Below, piece by piece: positions 26,897 to 36,173 of a stretch of DNA of 64,000 bases (the first letter of the stretch is position 1; each line of letters opens with the position of its first letter). The stretch lies in NCBI GenBank assembly GCA_900756765.1, contig CAAELE010000001.1:62001-126000 (forward strand), in the 5' to 3' direction. The DNA comes from an uncultured Collinsella sp. GTDB lineage: Bacteria > Actinomycetota > Coriobacteriia > Coriobacteriales > Coriobacteriaceae. The notes below the pieces were generated by a model that was not told the DNA's origin, made no database searches, and worked only from the letters and a program-made list of their open reading frames with translations. The position numbers and the translations under genes were made by a program.

Positions 26897-27835
26897 CTAG
26901 TTGCCGAGGAAGTCGGCAACCGTCTTGGCGATTCCGGCACCCGTCAGGCCGTAGTGTGCAAAGACCTCGGGGCTCGTGCCGGTGATGACCGGCGCGTCGG
27001 GCAGGGAGAGGCACTTGACCGGACGCGGGCAATGCTCGCCCACCACCTGCGCGACCATGGAACCCAGGCCGCCGAAGGGGCTGTGCTCCTCGACGGTCAC
27101 AACGGCGCGCGTGGCACCGGCGGCCTCAATCACGGCCTCGGCGTCGAGCGGCTTGACGCAGTACATGTCGAGCACCGTTGCCGAGATGCCCTGCTCGGCC
27201 AGCAGGTCGGCGGCATCCACGGCATGGCGGACCATCTCGCCGGTGGCGACGAGCGTCACATCGGTGCCGCGGCGAACCCAGGTGGCACGGTCCATCTGGA
27301 ACGGGCACTCGTCCTCGGTATACACGTCCTCGACCGGATTGCGGCCCACGCGGATGTAAGCCGGCTTGTTATCGGCTACCAGGGCGCGCACGAGCTCGGC
27401 GGTCTGGAAACGGTCGCTCGGCAGATACACGCGCATGTTGGGAATCGCGCTCATGGCGGCGATATCCTGCGCGGAGTGATGGCTCATGCCCAGGGCGCCG
27501 TAGGACACGCCCCCCGAGATGCCGATGAACTTGACGTTGGTGTTGGAGTACGAGACGTCGACTTTGCACTGCTCATACGAGCGCGTGGTCACAAAGGACG
27601 CCGGCGAGGCAGCCCAGGCTTTCTTGCCGCACGAAGCCATGCCGGCGGCGATGCTCACCAGGTCCTGCTCGGCGATGCCGACCTCAACGGACTGCTGGGG
27701 ATACTGATCGAAGAACGGCGTGAGCGACGCGGAGCCGCGGGAGTCGGAGCACAGGACGACGATATCCTTATCGGTCTTCGCGGCCTCGAGCAGCGTGTCG
27801 CAGATAACCTTGCGATTGGCGATCTTGTTAGCCAT
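26897..27835 (-). CDS. Transketolase, C-terminal (pyrimidine-binding) subunit
   Basis: The protein has 312 aa. It carries the transketolase pyrimidine-binding domain (VEVGIAEQDLVSIAAGMA, with the glutamate that activates ThDP) and the C-terminal domain. Its start overlaps the stop of the N-terminal subunit gene by 8 bp, and AAGGAGG lies inside the preceding gene, so translation is coupled. Split transketolases occur in Actinobacteria and Firmicutes and include the two-subunit apulose-4-phosphate transketolase. The substrate here is inferred from neighbours only. Confidence 0.88.
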   Translation of the reverse strand: MANKIANRKVICDTLLEAAKTDKDIVVLCSDSRGSASLTPFFDQYPQQSVEVGIAEQDLVSIAAGMASCGKKAWAASPASFVTTRSYEQCKVDVSYSNTNVKFIGISGGVSYGALGMSHHSAQDIAAMSAIPNMRVYLPSDRFQTAELVRALVADNKPAYIRVGRNPVEDVYTEDECPFQMDRATWVRRGTDVTLVATGEMVRHAVDAADLLAEQGISATVLDMYCVKPLDAEAVIEAAGATRAVVTVEEHSPFGGLGSMVAQVVGEHCPRPVKCLSLPDAPVITGTSPEVFAHYGLTGAGIAKTVADFLGN

Positions 27836-28664
27836 TGATGGCCTCCTTATGGGCAGCGAAATCGGCGATGATCTGGGCATATTCCTCATCGTTGGGCAGG
27901 TGATGATGCCAGCTGGCTTTGTCCTCCATAACGGGCGAGCCGTAGCCCTTCACCGTGTTGAGGATGATGACCGTGGGCTTACCCTTGGTCTCGGCGGCAA
28001 GCGTCAGCGCAGCGTCGATGGCCTGGACGTCGTTGCCCGGAATGGACAGCACGTTCCAGCCGAAGGCTGCCCAGCGCTCCTCCTGCGAATCCTGCTTCAT
28101 AACGTCCTCGGTGCTGCCGCTGATCTGCAAGCGGTTGCGGTCCACGAACGCGCACAGGTTATCGAGCTGGTAGTTGCCGCCGCTCATAGCGCCCTCCCAG
28201 ACCGAGCCCTCGGCAAGCTCGCCGTCGCCCATGATGGTGTAGACGCGGTAGTCGCGGCCGTCCATCTTGCCGGCGAGCGCCATGCCCACGGCAACGGGCA
28301 GGCCGTGACCCAGCGAGCCGGAGTTCATCTCGATGCCCTTGAGCTTGTTGTTGGGATGGCCGATGTAGGGGCTGCCGAACTTGGAGAAGCGAGCCTTGAC
28401 GTCGTCGAGATCAAGATAGCCCTCGTGGCAGAGCACCGCGTAGTAGGCCTCCATGGCGTGGCCCTTGGAGAGCACGAAGCGATCGCGGTTGGGATCGTCG
28501 ACGGTCTCGGGCGAAATGTTGAGGTGGTTGGCGTAGAGGGTCATGAGGGCGTCGATCACCGACATGTCGCCGCCGATGTGGCCGCCGGCGCCAGCCATGA
28601 TGATATCGACGCAATCGCGGCGAAGGTCCCAACGCAGGGACTCAAGCTCTTCGATAGTTGCCAT
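27828..28664 (-). CDS. Transketolase, N-terminal (ThDP-diphosphate-binding) subunit
   Basis: The protein has 278 aa. It has the ThDP motif GDGELAEG (146-153) continuing to NLCAFVDRN, plus the substrate-channel residues GAGGHIGGDMS and SKGHAMEAYY, and SGSLGHGLPVAVGMA. GAGGAGA precedes the ATG, two bases after the isomerase stop. It forms one enzyme with the next gene and moves a two-carbon unit between sugar phosphates. Confidence 0.9.
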   Translation of the reverse strand: MATIEELESLRWDLRRDCVDIIMAGAGGHIGGDMSVIDALMTLYANHLNISPETVDDPNRDRFVLSKGHAMEAYYAVLCHEGYLDLDDVKARFSKFGSPYIGHPNNKLKGIEMNSGSLGHGLPVAVGMALAGKMDGRDYRVYTIMGDGELAEGSVWEGAMSGGNYQLDNLCAFVDRNRLQISGSTEDVMKQDSQEERWAAFGWNVLSIPGNDVQAIDAALTLAAETKGKPTVIILNTVKGYGSPVMEDKASWHHHLPNDEEYAQIIADFAAHKEAING

Positions 28665-28666
28665 TT

Positions 28667-30067
28667 CTACTCTCCTCGCAGGTAGGCTTTAACGTCTTCT
28701 TCGATGGGGTCGTACAGGTCGGGTTGGATGCCGAGGTACTTGCACGCCTCGTAGAGCACCGGCACCACGTTGGCGTGAATAGCGACGCAGTGGTGGATGT
28801 AGGGGCCCTCGACGATCTTGGCCTCGAGGCGCTTGAGGTTGTCGACCTCGACCCACAGGTAGGTGCCCATGCCGGCCGGGCCGTCGATGCCGCGGGCGTT
28901 GCCCAGCAGCAGCGAGTACTCGCCGTTGTCGCCGTCAAAGCGGGCAAGGGTGAGGTCGCCGTGCTTGGCCTCGGCCGTCAGCGCGCCGGGGTGATCGAAT
29001 GCCAGTGGGTAGGTGAGCTTGGGCTTGACGGCCGCGCAGCTGCAGGGCCAGGGGCCGCAGTGCTGCAGCAGCTCGCCGTTCTCGTTATCGGGATGGCGCA
29101 CGGTCCAGTCGGCGAACATGCCACGGTGACGGCCCAGGTCGGCGGCCTCGACCATCAGTGCGGTGATGGCGCCATGGATATCGGTCTCGCATACGATAGG
29201 AATGCCCATCTCGTTGAGGATGGCGTTGGCGGCGCAGGGCATAATGCCCAGCTCGTCCTGCAGAGCGTTCCAGCACTGAATGGCACCGGCATTGCAGCCA
29301 TACTTCTCGACCAGGCGCTTCATGGCGATGGCAAGACCGGCGACCTCGGGGACCTTATCCTCGGGGATGCAGATCTCAAAGCTGTCGTTGATGTGGGCAA
29401 GCATGGCGGCCATGGCCTGCTCGTCGGCCTGGGCGTCGCGCACGGCCTGGACAAGCTCGGTCATGGGGATAGGCGAAAGCTGGATGTTGAACTTCTCGAG
29501 CAGCTCGCCCTCGTTGCACATGGTCGACCAGAAGTCGAACGGACGGGTGGCCATCTGCAGGATGCGGGTGTGCTTGAAGGTCTTGACCACGTTGCACACG
29601 GCCAAGAAGTCCCAAACGCCGCGCTCGAACTCGGGATCGGTCAGGCGGCAGTTGGTCATGTAGGTGAAGGGAACCTGGAAGCGGCGCAGGACCTTGCCGG
29701 TCGCGAACAAGCCGCACTGACTGTCACGCAGACGGGTGCCGTCGGGCTCGGGGCGCTCATCGCGCGGGCCCCACAGCAGCACGGGCAGGCCGAGTTCGCG
29801 GGCGAGGCGAGCGCAGACGTACTCGGTACCAAAGTTGGCGTGACACAGCATGATGCCATCGACGCCCTCGGCGCGGAACTTTTTGACGATAGGCTCGATA
29901 TGGCTGTCGTCGAACAGCAGGCCCTCGTCATTGATGTCGTCGATATCCACGATGTCGACGCCGATCTCGCGCAGACGATCAGCCGTCAGGCCGCGATACT
30001 TGATCGCGTCCGGCGCGCTAAAGATACTGCGGCGCGTGGGCACAAAGCCGAGCTTGATCTTGTCCAT
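28667..30067 (-). CDS. L-fucose/L-arabinose isomerase-family protein
   Basis: The protein has 466 aa. It resembles the fucose/arabinose isomerase fold, with a Rossmann-like N-terminus (GVDGIMLCHANFGTEYVCAR) and a C-terminal domain with likely metal-binding Glu/Asp/His residues (IPIVCETDIHGAIT; YIHHCVAIHAN). These enzymes interconvert an aldose and a ketose with Mn2+ or similar. It is the first gene of the operon that continues with split transketolase and an FGGY kinase. The start follows a GGGGAGG site. TGTTYAGTAAACA operator-like sites lie just upstream. The sugar is not evident from sequence; apiose, a pentose or a deoxyhexose are candidates. Confidence 0.78.
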   Translation of the reverse strand: MDKIKLGFVPTRRSIFSAPDAIKYRGLTADRLREIGVDIVDIDDINDEGLLFDDSHIEPIVKKFRAEGVDGIMLCHANFGTEYVCARLARELGLPVLLWGPRDERPEPDGTRLRDSQCGLFATGKVLRRFQVPFTYMTNCRLTDPEFERGVWDFLAVCNVVKTFKHTRILQMATRPFDFWSTMCNEGELLEKFNIQLSPIPMTELVQAVRDAQADEQAMAAMLAHINDSFEICIPEDKVPEVAGLAIAMKRLVEKYGCNAGAIQCWNALQDELGIMPCAANAILNEMGIPIVCETDIHGAITALMVEAADLGRHRGMFADWTVRHPDNENGELLQHCGPWPCSCAAVKPKLTYPLAFDHPGALTAEAKHGDLTLARFDGDNGEYSLLLGNARGIDGPAGMGTYLWVEVDNLKRLEAKIVEGPYIHHCVAIHANVVPVLYEACKYLGIQPDLYDPIEEDVKAYLRGE

Positions 30068-30088
30068 GTACGTCCTCCCCTAACCACA

Positions 30089-30222
30089 TGTTCAGTAAAC
30101 AGACGCATGTTTCGTTTTGTTCTGTTTACTAAATGTTTTACTCTACTGTTTAGAAGTTTAACGCGAAATACTTGTAAACGGTAGAGAAATCAGCCTAAAC
30201 GGTATGTAAACAATCTGAACAT
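30089..30222. promoter_or_regulatory. LacI-type operator cluster before the isomerase operon
   Basis: The AT-rich stretch has TGTTCAGTAAACA (30089-30101), TGTTTACTAAATG (30123-30135), TGTTTAG at about 30147, and GTAAACAATCTGAACAT (30206-30222). The first and last share 12-14 bp with the sites at 8360-8382. The adjacent LacI gene is the obvious candidate regulator. Confidence 0.65.
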
Positions 30223-30236
30223 ATAAGGGCAACAAA

Positions 30237-30262
30237 AAGAGGGCCCCGAAGGACCCCCTCTT
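30237..30262 (-). terminator. Terminator of the lacI-type gene
   Basis: AAGAGGG and CCCTCTT arms around CCCCGAAGGACC form a hairpin followed on the minus strand by a T-rich tail (CTTTTTG). Confidence 0.75.
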
Positions 30263-30325
30263 GGTAGCGTTATGTATGGTTGCCTTTGACGGACTTTTCC
30301 GCTCTGAGGTCTGGCGCCGTTCCGC

Positions 30326-31336
30326 CTAAATCTCACGCACGCTCTGGCGCTCGACAAAATAGGTCGACACGGCCGTCTTGCAGGTATAGCTCTTGGGATT
30401 GCGGATGTTGCCCACCAGACGGCGCACCGCGATTTCGCCCACCTCGTGTTTGGGAACATGCACCGTGGTGAGCGGCGGGTTGGAGAAGGCGCCCAAAGAC
30501 AGGTCGTCAAAGCCGATGATCGAAACATCCTCGGGCACGCGAATACCGTGCTCGTTGAGCGCGCGCATGGCACCCACGGCGAGCACGTCGTTCTCGGCAA
30601 AGAAAGCCGTCGGCAGGTCGTCGCGCGAGACGCTGTCGAGCCACGCGCCCATGTCGCGATAGGCACCCTCGAGCGTGGTGCCCAGCGTGACGCGCCATGT
30701 CGGATTGGCCTCGAGGCCCGCATCCTCAAGCGCTTGGCGATAGCCGCGCTCGCGGTCCTTAAAGTTGCGGATACGAAGGTCGCCCGCCAGATAGCCGATT
30801 TGCTTGTGACCTTTCTCGATGAGGTAATCCACGGCGCGCAACACCGAATCGGTATTGGCAATGACTACGGCATCAAAGTACTGACGATCGCTCCAGCCAT
30901 CGAGCACGATCAGGTGGGCGGCGGCGTTAGCGAACAGGGCGTAGTCCTCCTCGCCCAGCTCCGTACCCATTAGTACAATGGCGGCGGCCGGATCGGCAAT
31001 CAGGCCCTCGACCTGCGGACGCACGGCGTCCAGGTCGCTAAAGTCGAGCGAGACAAAGCTCGTGCTCATGCCGTGACGACGCGCCTGGCGCTCCACGCCC
31101 TCGATGACCGCAGGATGGAAGGTGCTCTCGTCCAAGATGGCGCCCGTCTTGCGCGCGAGCACAAACTGAATGCTCTCGAGCTGCGTCGACTGCTGATAGC
31201 CGAGCGACTGTGCGCACTCCAGGATGACCTTGGCGGTCTCCTCGCTTACGCTGCGCTTGCGGTTGAGTGCGTTGGACACGGTCGCAGGCGAAAAACCGGT
31301 GATGCGGCTGATCTCGCGAACACTTGCTTTGGCCAT
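30326..31336 (-). CDS. LacI-family transcriptional regulator
   Basis: The protein has 336 aa. The N-terminal HTH (SVREISRITGFSPATVSNALN) and hinge region precede a periplasmic-binding-protein-like sensor domain with GYLAGDLRIRNFKDRERGY and the C-terminal dimer region. The start at 31336 has AGGGGG upstream. It faces the isomerase operon on the same strand and probably represses it. Its own upstream region has TCTAAACAG and TAAATGTTTATTAG, resembling the operators, which suggests autoregulation. The ligand is unknown. Confidence 0.9.
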   Translation of the reverse strand: MAKASVREISRITGFSPATVSNALNRKRSVSEETAKVILECAQSLGYQQSTQLESIQFVLARKTGAILDESTFHPAVIEGVERQARRHGMSTSFVSLDFSDLDAVRPQVEGLIADPAAAIVLMGTELGEEDYALFANAAAHLIVLDGWSDRQYFDAVVIANTDSVLRAVDYLIEKGHKQIGYLAGDLRIRNFKDRERGYRQALEDAGLEANPTWRVTLGTTLEGAYRDMGAWLDSVSRDDLPTAFFAENDVLAVGAMRALNEHGIRVPEDVSIIGFDDLSLGAFSNPPLTTVHVPKHEVGEIAVRRLVGNIRNPKSYTCKTAVSTYFVERQSVREI

Positions 31337-31404
31337 TGTTCCCCCTAGCAACGGTCACGGTCGAGCATCGTGGCCTGACCGCCCCGTGACTCGACAACTA
31401 AACG

Positions 31405-31445
31405 ACCGCAAATTCAATCTAAACAGAGTAGTAAATGTTTATTAG
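31405..31445. promoter_or_regulatory. Possible autoregulatory operator of the lacI-type gene
   Basis: AT-rich sequence with TCTAAACAG and GTAAATGTTTATTAG half-sites lies 70-110 nt before the regulator start. The half-sites resemble the TGTTTA/TAAACA operators at 8.4 and 30.1 kb. Confidence 0.4.
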
Positions 31446-31518
31446 CTAGTTTAGCCTGTTGTCAAGCGAAGTGGCACGACTATTCCCCCAACGGGCGCAT
31501 TTACTCGGTAGCTAAAAA

Positions 31519-31551
31519 GCCCCGTCCCAAATTGACTGCATGGGGCGGGGC
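31519..31551 (-). terminator. Terminator of the nucleoside hydrolase-ribokinase operon
   Basis: GCCCCGTCCCA and TGGGGCGGGGC arms are followed by a TTTTT run on the minus strand. Confidence 0.75.
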
Positions 31552-31562
31552 GTGGAAATCTA

Positions 31563-32537
31563 TTAGCCCAGGACGCGGGCCATACGCGCCTTGAACTCGG
31601 ACAGGAAGCGCGGGGCATCCACGGTCAGCGCCACGAGTGCGCCCTTGTCGGGGTCGGTCACACGGCGCTCATCGCAGATGGTGCGGCCGCGATACTCGCC
31701 CAGCAGATCAACACGCAGATTGCAGCCGAGCGCGCCCACGAGCGTGGGGTCGATCGCCACGGCAACGGCTAGCGGATCGTGCAGTGCACAGCCACCCAGG
31801 TAGGGTGCGTTCATCTCGTACGAACCAATGTAGTGCTCGACCATGCTCGCAAACGCACAGCCCGCCATGGTGCCCGAACCCGTCCAGCCGGCAATGTCGC
31901 GACGCGTGAGCACCACGCGATGCGTCACGTCCAAGCCCACCATGGTGAGCTTGCGGCCCGAACGCAGCACGGCATCGGCCGCCTCGGGATCGCTTGCCAT
32001 GTTGGCCTCGGCACCCGCACTCACGTTACCGGGCACGGTCAGGGCGCCGCCCATCACCACCACGCGACCGATAGACATCATCGCCGCCGCATCGCGCTCC
32101 AAGGCAAGTGCTAGGTTGGAGAGCGGACCGGTCGCCACGTAGATTAGATCGGGACCATAGGTGCGCGCGGCATCAATCAGATAATCGACCGCCGCGTTAC
32201 CGTCGGCCGACGTCGCCCCCACCGGCTCGTACGGCGACGCGGGCACGCTCGCCCCGCCAATGCCGTTCTTGCCGTGGATGAGCGTGGTGGACGCCGGCGG
32301 TGTATAGGGCTCAGTCGCCTTAATGGGACGATCGGCGCCCAGGTACACCGGAACCTCGGGACGACCCAGCAGATCGAGCACCGCCAGGCAGTTGTGTGCC
32401 GATTGCTCGACGCGCACGTTGCCAAAGCACGTGGTGATGCCCACCAGCTCCACCTCGGGGCTCGCGATGGCATAGGCCAGCGCCATCGCATCGTCCACAC
32501 CCATATCCAGATCAAGGATCAGCTTCTTGGTTGCCAT
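31563..32537 (-). CDS. Inosine-uridine-type nucleoside hydrolase
   Basis: The protein has 324 aa. The calcium-binding motif DLDMGVDDAMA is at residues 9-19, and a conserved His lies near the C-terminal side (GCALHDPLAVAVA). It splits nucleosides into base and ribose in the cytoplasm. It lies 4 bp after the ribokinase gene, so ribose released can be phosphorylated directly. Specificity (purine or pyrimidine) cannot be told from sequence alone. Confidence 0.9.
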   Translation of the reverse strand: MATKKLILDLDMGVDDAMALAYAIASPEVELVGITTCFGNVRVEQSAHNCLAVLDLLGRPEVPVYLGADRPIKATEPYTPPASTTLIHGKNGIGGASVPASPYEPVGATSADGNAAVDYLIDAARTYGPDLIYVATGPLSNLALALERDAAAMMSIGRVVVMGGALTVPGNVSAGAEANMASDPEAADAVLRSGRKLTMVGLDVTHRVVLTRRDIAGWTGSGTMAGCAFASMVEHYIGSYEMNAPYLGGCALHDPLAVAVAIDPTLVGALGCNLRVDLLGEYRGRTICDERRVTDPDKGALVALTVDAPRFLSEFKARMARVLG

Positions 32538-32541
32538 TGTT

Positions 32542-33537
32542 CTACTCCGCTTCTCCGTCTTGTACTAAATCGTCTAAATCAAACACGCGCTCAACTTCGG
32601 CACGCATGGGAATCGACTGCTGAGCGCCCAGGCGCGACACCGTCACTGCCGAGGCGCGAGCACCCGCGGCCATGCACTCAAAGAGCGGCAAGCCCTCTAG
32701 GCGAGCCGCCGCCAACGCGCCGATAAACGTATCGCCGGCGGCCGTGGTATCGACTACCGTGCTCGAAAGCGCCGGCATGCGCAGCAGCTCACCGCCATCA
32801 CCGAACGTAACCGAGCCGGCGCCGCCCAGCGTGATGACCGCGGCGCCGACACCCTTGGCGAGCAGGGCGCTGAGCGCAGCAGCGCAGCTCTCATCGTCCT
32901 TGGGCAGGATACCCGTCAGAACCTGGCACTCGGTCTCGTTGGGACAGACCAAGTCGACCGCAGGCCACGCTCCCGCCGGCAGATCGCAGGCGGGAGCCGG
33001 GTTAAAGACCGTATAGAACCCCAGCTCATGAGCGCAAACAAGCGCCTCGGCAGTCGCTGCAAGGTCACATTCGCCCTGAGCGATAAAGACGCTGCCGGCA
33101 GCCGGGGCAATATCGCTGGCGTCGCCGTCGAACTCATCGGCCATCAGGTGCCTCAGCGCGCAGGCAACGCCCTCGCCCGCAAGCGCATGGTTGGCACCCG
33201 GTGACAGCACGATGCGGTTGTCGCCCTCGCAGCGAATGATGGTCGCCGTTCCCGTCTCCACGTCATCACGACGCGCCACGAACTCAACGCCCACGCCGGC
33301 ATCCTGAAGTCCCGCCACGAGCACATCGCCAAACGCATCGCGCCCGACCGCGCCAATCATGCACGTGCGCGCGCCCATGCGTGCGGCGGCCACGGCCTGG
33401 TTGGCGCCTTTGCCGCCAGCGTTGGTGATAAAACCGCTGCCACCGACGGTCTCGCCCGCACGCGGCATGCGCTCGCACGCCACCGAAAGGTCCATGTTCA
33501 TGCTGCCGAACACCGCAACGATGCCGCGATCTGCCAT
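32542..33537 (-). CDS. rbsK: Ribokinase (PfkB family)
   Basis: The protein has 331 aa. PfkB signatures are GGKGANQAVAAARMG near residue 41 and DTTAAGDTFIGALAA near the C-terminus, the latter with the catalytic Asp. GAGGAGG precedes the ATG at 33537; an upstream in-frame start is not supported. It phosphorylates ribose to ribose 5-phosphate and pairs with the nucleoside hydrolase for nucleoside-ribose use. Confidence 0.88.
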   Translation of the reverse strand: MADRGIVAVFGSMNMDLSVACERMPRAGETVGGSGFITNAGGKGANQAVAAARMGARTCMIGAVGRDAFGDVLVAGLQDAGVGVEFVARRDDVETGTATIIRCEGDNRIVLSPGANHALAGEGVACALRHLMADEFDGDASDIAPAAGSVFIAQGECDLAATAEALVCAHELGFYTVFNPAPACDLPAGAWPAVDLVCPNETECQVLTGILPKDDESCAAALSALLAKGVGAAVITLGGAGSVTFGDGGELLRMPALSSTVVDTTAAGDTFIGALAAARLEGLPLFECMAAGARASAVTVSRLGAQQSIPMRAEVERVFDLDDLVQDGEAE

Positions 33538-33723
33538 GGGAACCTCCTCATCTGCGGGCCTTATGCCCACCGTCGGCCGTCGATCGTGCGCTCTCGCACC
33601 TCTATAACTTTAGTTCACTTTGATGTGAACGCGCCCTTGAGGTTGCGCCAGCAGCAAGCATTCACAGGAGCAGGCAGCTACAATGAATATGTGCTGATTA
33701 TTCTCGTCATTGGATGATGTTTT

Positions 33724-35940
33724 ATGGAACAATTCCCGCAATCGAGCCCACGCGGCCCGCGCCGCGCGCCCGATAACCAGGCGCCGCACGAACGCCCGCG
33801 CGCCGACCGCCGCACCGGCGAGTCGCGACGCAGCCCGAACCCGCATCGAACGCCCACCAACAAGGGCGCCCACACCAACAGCGCCGCAAAAGAACAGGCG
33901 CCCGCTCGTCCCAAGTCCCGCTACATTCCCGCCCTCGACGGTCTGCGTACGCTCGCGGTCGTCGCGGTGGTGCTCTATCACCTCAACCTCACGTGGGCTC
34001 AGGGCGGCCTGCTCGGCGTCACGATCTTCTTTGTACTTTCGGGCTATCTGATCACGCGCTTGTTGCTCAACGAAGTCGCTAAGACCGGCCGCATCGACCT
34101 TAAGAGCTTCTGGATTCGCCGCATCCGTCGCCTGGTCCCTGCCGTGGTAACGGTAGTGTTCGTGACCTGCGCGCTGTGCACCATCTTTAACCACGTGATG
34201 CTCACCAAGATGCGCCCCGACATCCTGCCGTCGCTGCTGTTCTTCAACAACTGGTGGCAGATTGCCCAAAACGTCTCGTACTTCAATGCTCTGGGCGACC
34301 CCTCGCCGCTCACGCACTTTTGGTCGCTTGCCATCGAGGAACAGTTCTACCTGATTTGGCCGCCGCTGCTGTTTGCCATGGTATCCATGCATGTGAGCAA
34401 GCCCAACACGCGCCGCGTGGTTCTGGGCCTTGCCGCGGTATCTGCCCTCGCCATGATGGTGCTTTACAACCCTGCCGCCGACCCCAGCCGCGTGTACTAC
34501 GGCACCGACACCCGCGTGTTTTCGCTGCTGCTGGGTGCCTGGATGGCCTTTATCCCCGATCGCGACCTGGCGCCGGTGCGTCTCGCACATCGTTTGGGGC
34601 TCAATCGCCTGGCTGGCGCCGCCAAGCATGGCAAGAACGCCGAGGGAAAGCCTGGCGAGAAGGCCGACGAAGCAGCCGAGACCGCCCCGGTACAGCCGAG
34701 CGCCCTCGTGCGCTTTTGGTCCTCGCCCGCATCCATCGATGTGTTGGGCGTCGTGGGTCTGGTTGGCCTTGCCGCCATGGTCGCGCTCACCAACGGCTAC
34801 ACCGCGTTCCAGTATCGCGGCGGCACGCTGTTATGCTCCATCCTCACGCTCATGGTCATCGCGGCCTGCGTGCAGCCCCAGGGAATGGTTGCCCGCGTGC
34901 TGTCCGCCGAGCCGCTCGTGTGGGTTGGCAAGCGCTCGTACAGCATCTACCTGTGGCACTATCCGCTGCTGTTGCTCATGAACCCGGTCGCCAACATCAA
35001 CGATACGCCCTGGTGGCAGTACATCTTGCAGGTACTTGTGGTGGTCGCCGTAGCCGAGTGTTCCTATCGCTTTATCGAAACGCCGTTTAGGAAGGGTGCC
35101 TTCGGCCGCACCGTCACCGAATTCCGCGATGGCACCACCACGCCCGCCAACTGGGCACGCGCACACGCCCCTGTCTGCGCAGCCTGTGCTGTCGTGTTGG
35201 TCGTTGCGCTGGGCGGCCTGATTTTTGTGCCCGAGACGTCTGCGCTGAGCGGCGAGGGCGCCGAAGTCCTGAACAAGGAAGCCAAAAACACCGCGCCCAC
35301 CGACCAGCAGGCGGCCGATGACACCGACAAGGACAACGACGGCTTCCCCGATGGCTCCTACGACCTGTTGATGATCGGTGACTCCGTGTCGCTGCGCGCC
35401 GTTGATTCCTTTGACGGCGTGTTCCCGCACAGCCATATCGATGCCGAAAAGGGCCGCCAGTTTGATGCGGGCCGCGCGACATTTGAGGGCTATATCCAGC
35501 AGAACCTTGCCGGCAAGATCGTGGTCTTTGCCCTGGGCACCAACGGTTTGGTAACGGACGCCCAGGTCGACGCGATCATGGCCGACGCCGGCGAGCAGCG
35601 TATTGTCGTGTTTGTAAACACGCGTAGCCCGCAGCCGTGGGTCGGGTCCACGAACCAGGCCATCGCCAACGCCGCCACGCGCTACAAGAATGTACGCGTT
35701 ATCGACTGGTACGGGCACAGCGCCAACCGCAACGACCTGTTCGACGGCGACGGCACGCACCTGTCGGCCACCGGCGTGACCGAATACCTCAACCTGATCC
35801 ACGATGCGGTCAAGAAAGACCTGCCCGTGCACCCCGAGGACCACGTCAACGATCCGCAGCCGGCAGCCGTCAAGTCCGCCGCCGACGCACTCGTCAATGC
35901 CCTCGCCTACAAGCCACACAAGCTGGGCACCGACAAGTAA
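33724..35940 (+). CDS. OatA-like acyltransferase 3 with extracytoplasmic SGNH domain
   Basis: The protein has 738 aa. A basic, disordered N-terminal tail (~65 residues) precedes an acyltransferase-3 membrane domain of about ten helices (YIPALDGLRTLAVVAVVLYH; HFWSLAIEEQFYLIWP). A linker and a C-terminal SGNH hydrolase-like domain follow, with GDSV (Ser554) and DGTH (Asp676, His679). This architecture O-acetylates peptidoglycan or wall polymers, using acetyl groups passed across the membrane. No strong SD is seen before the ATG. A terminator follows directly. Confidence 0.85.
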   Translation: MEQFPQSSPRGPRRAPDNQAPHERPRADRRTGESRRSPNPHRTPTNKGAHTNSAAKEQAPARPKSRYIPALDGLRTLAVVAVVLYHLNLTWAQGGLLGVTIFFVLSGYLITRLLLNEVAKTGRIDLKSFWIRRIRRLVPAVVTVVFVTCALCTIFNHVMLTKMRPDILPSLLFFNNWWQIAQNVSYFNALGDPSPLTHFWSLAIEEQFYLIWPPLLFAMVSMHVSKPNTRRVVLGLAAVSALAMMVLYNPAADPSRVYYGTDTRVFSLLLGAWMAFIPDRDLAPVRLAHRLGLNRLAGAAKHGKNAEGKPGEKADEAAETAPVQPSALVRFWSSPASIDVLGVVGLVGLAAMVALTNGYTAFQYRGGTLLCSILTLMVIAACVQPQGMVARVLSAEPLVWVGKRSYSIYLWHYPLLLLMNPVANINDTPWWQYILQVLVVVAVAECSYRFIETPFRKGAFGRTVTEFRDGTTTPANWARAHAPVCAACAVVLVVALGGLIFVPETSALSGEGAEVLNKEAKNTAPTDQQAADDTDKDNDGFPDGSYDLLMIGDSVSLRAVDSFDGVFPHSHIDAEKGRQFDAGRATFEGYIQQNLAGKIVVFALGTNGLVTDAQVDAIMADAGEQRIVVFVNTRSPQPWVGSTNQAIANAATRYKNVRVIDWYGHSANRNDLFDGDGTHLSATGVTEYLNLIHDAVKKDLPVHPEDHVNDPQPAAVKSAADALVNALAYKPHKLGTDK

Positions 35941-35965
35941 CGCGCAGCCAAATCTGCTTACACCC

Positions 35966-35999
35966 GCAGGGGGCGTCGGCCACGGCCGACGCCCCCTGC
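35966..35999 (+). terminator. Terminator after the acyltransferase gene
   Basis: A 15-bp perfect stem, GCAGGGGGCGTCGGC with GCCGACGCCCCCTGC, has a 4-nt loop. The stem is strong, but the T-run is poor. Confidence 0.75.
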
Positions 36000-36173
36000 A
36001 GCAGTTAGGGACGCCCCTTTTGTACCGGCACTTGGAGGCACTCCTGGCGCAACCGATGAAGACCTCTACGGATGAATTCCAAGCCGCTCCGCCGTTCCAG
36101 ACATCGTTTCCGCGCCTCGCGCCTGCCCCAAACAATCAAAACAAGCCCTTTTCGCCGCAACCTCAAAGGTCCG

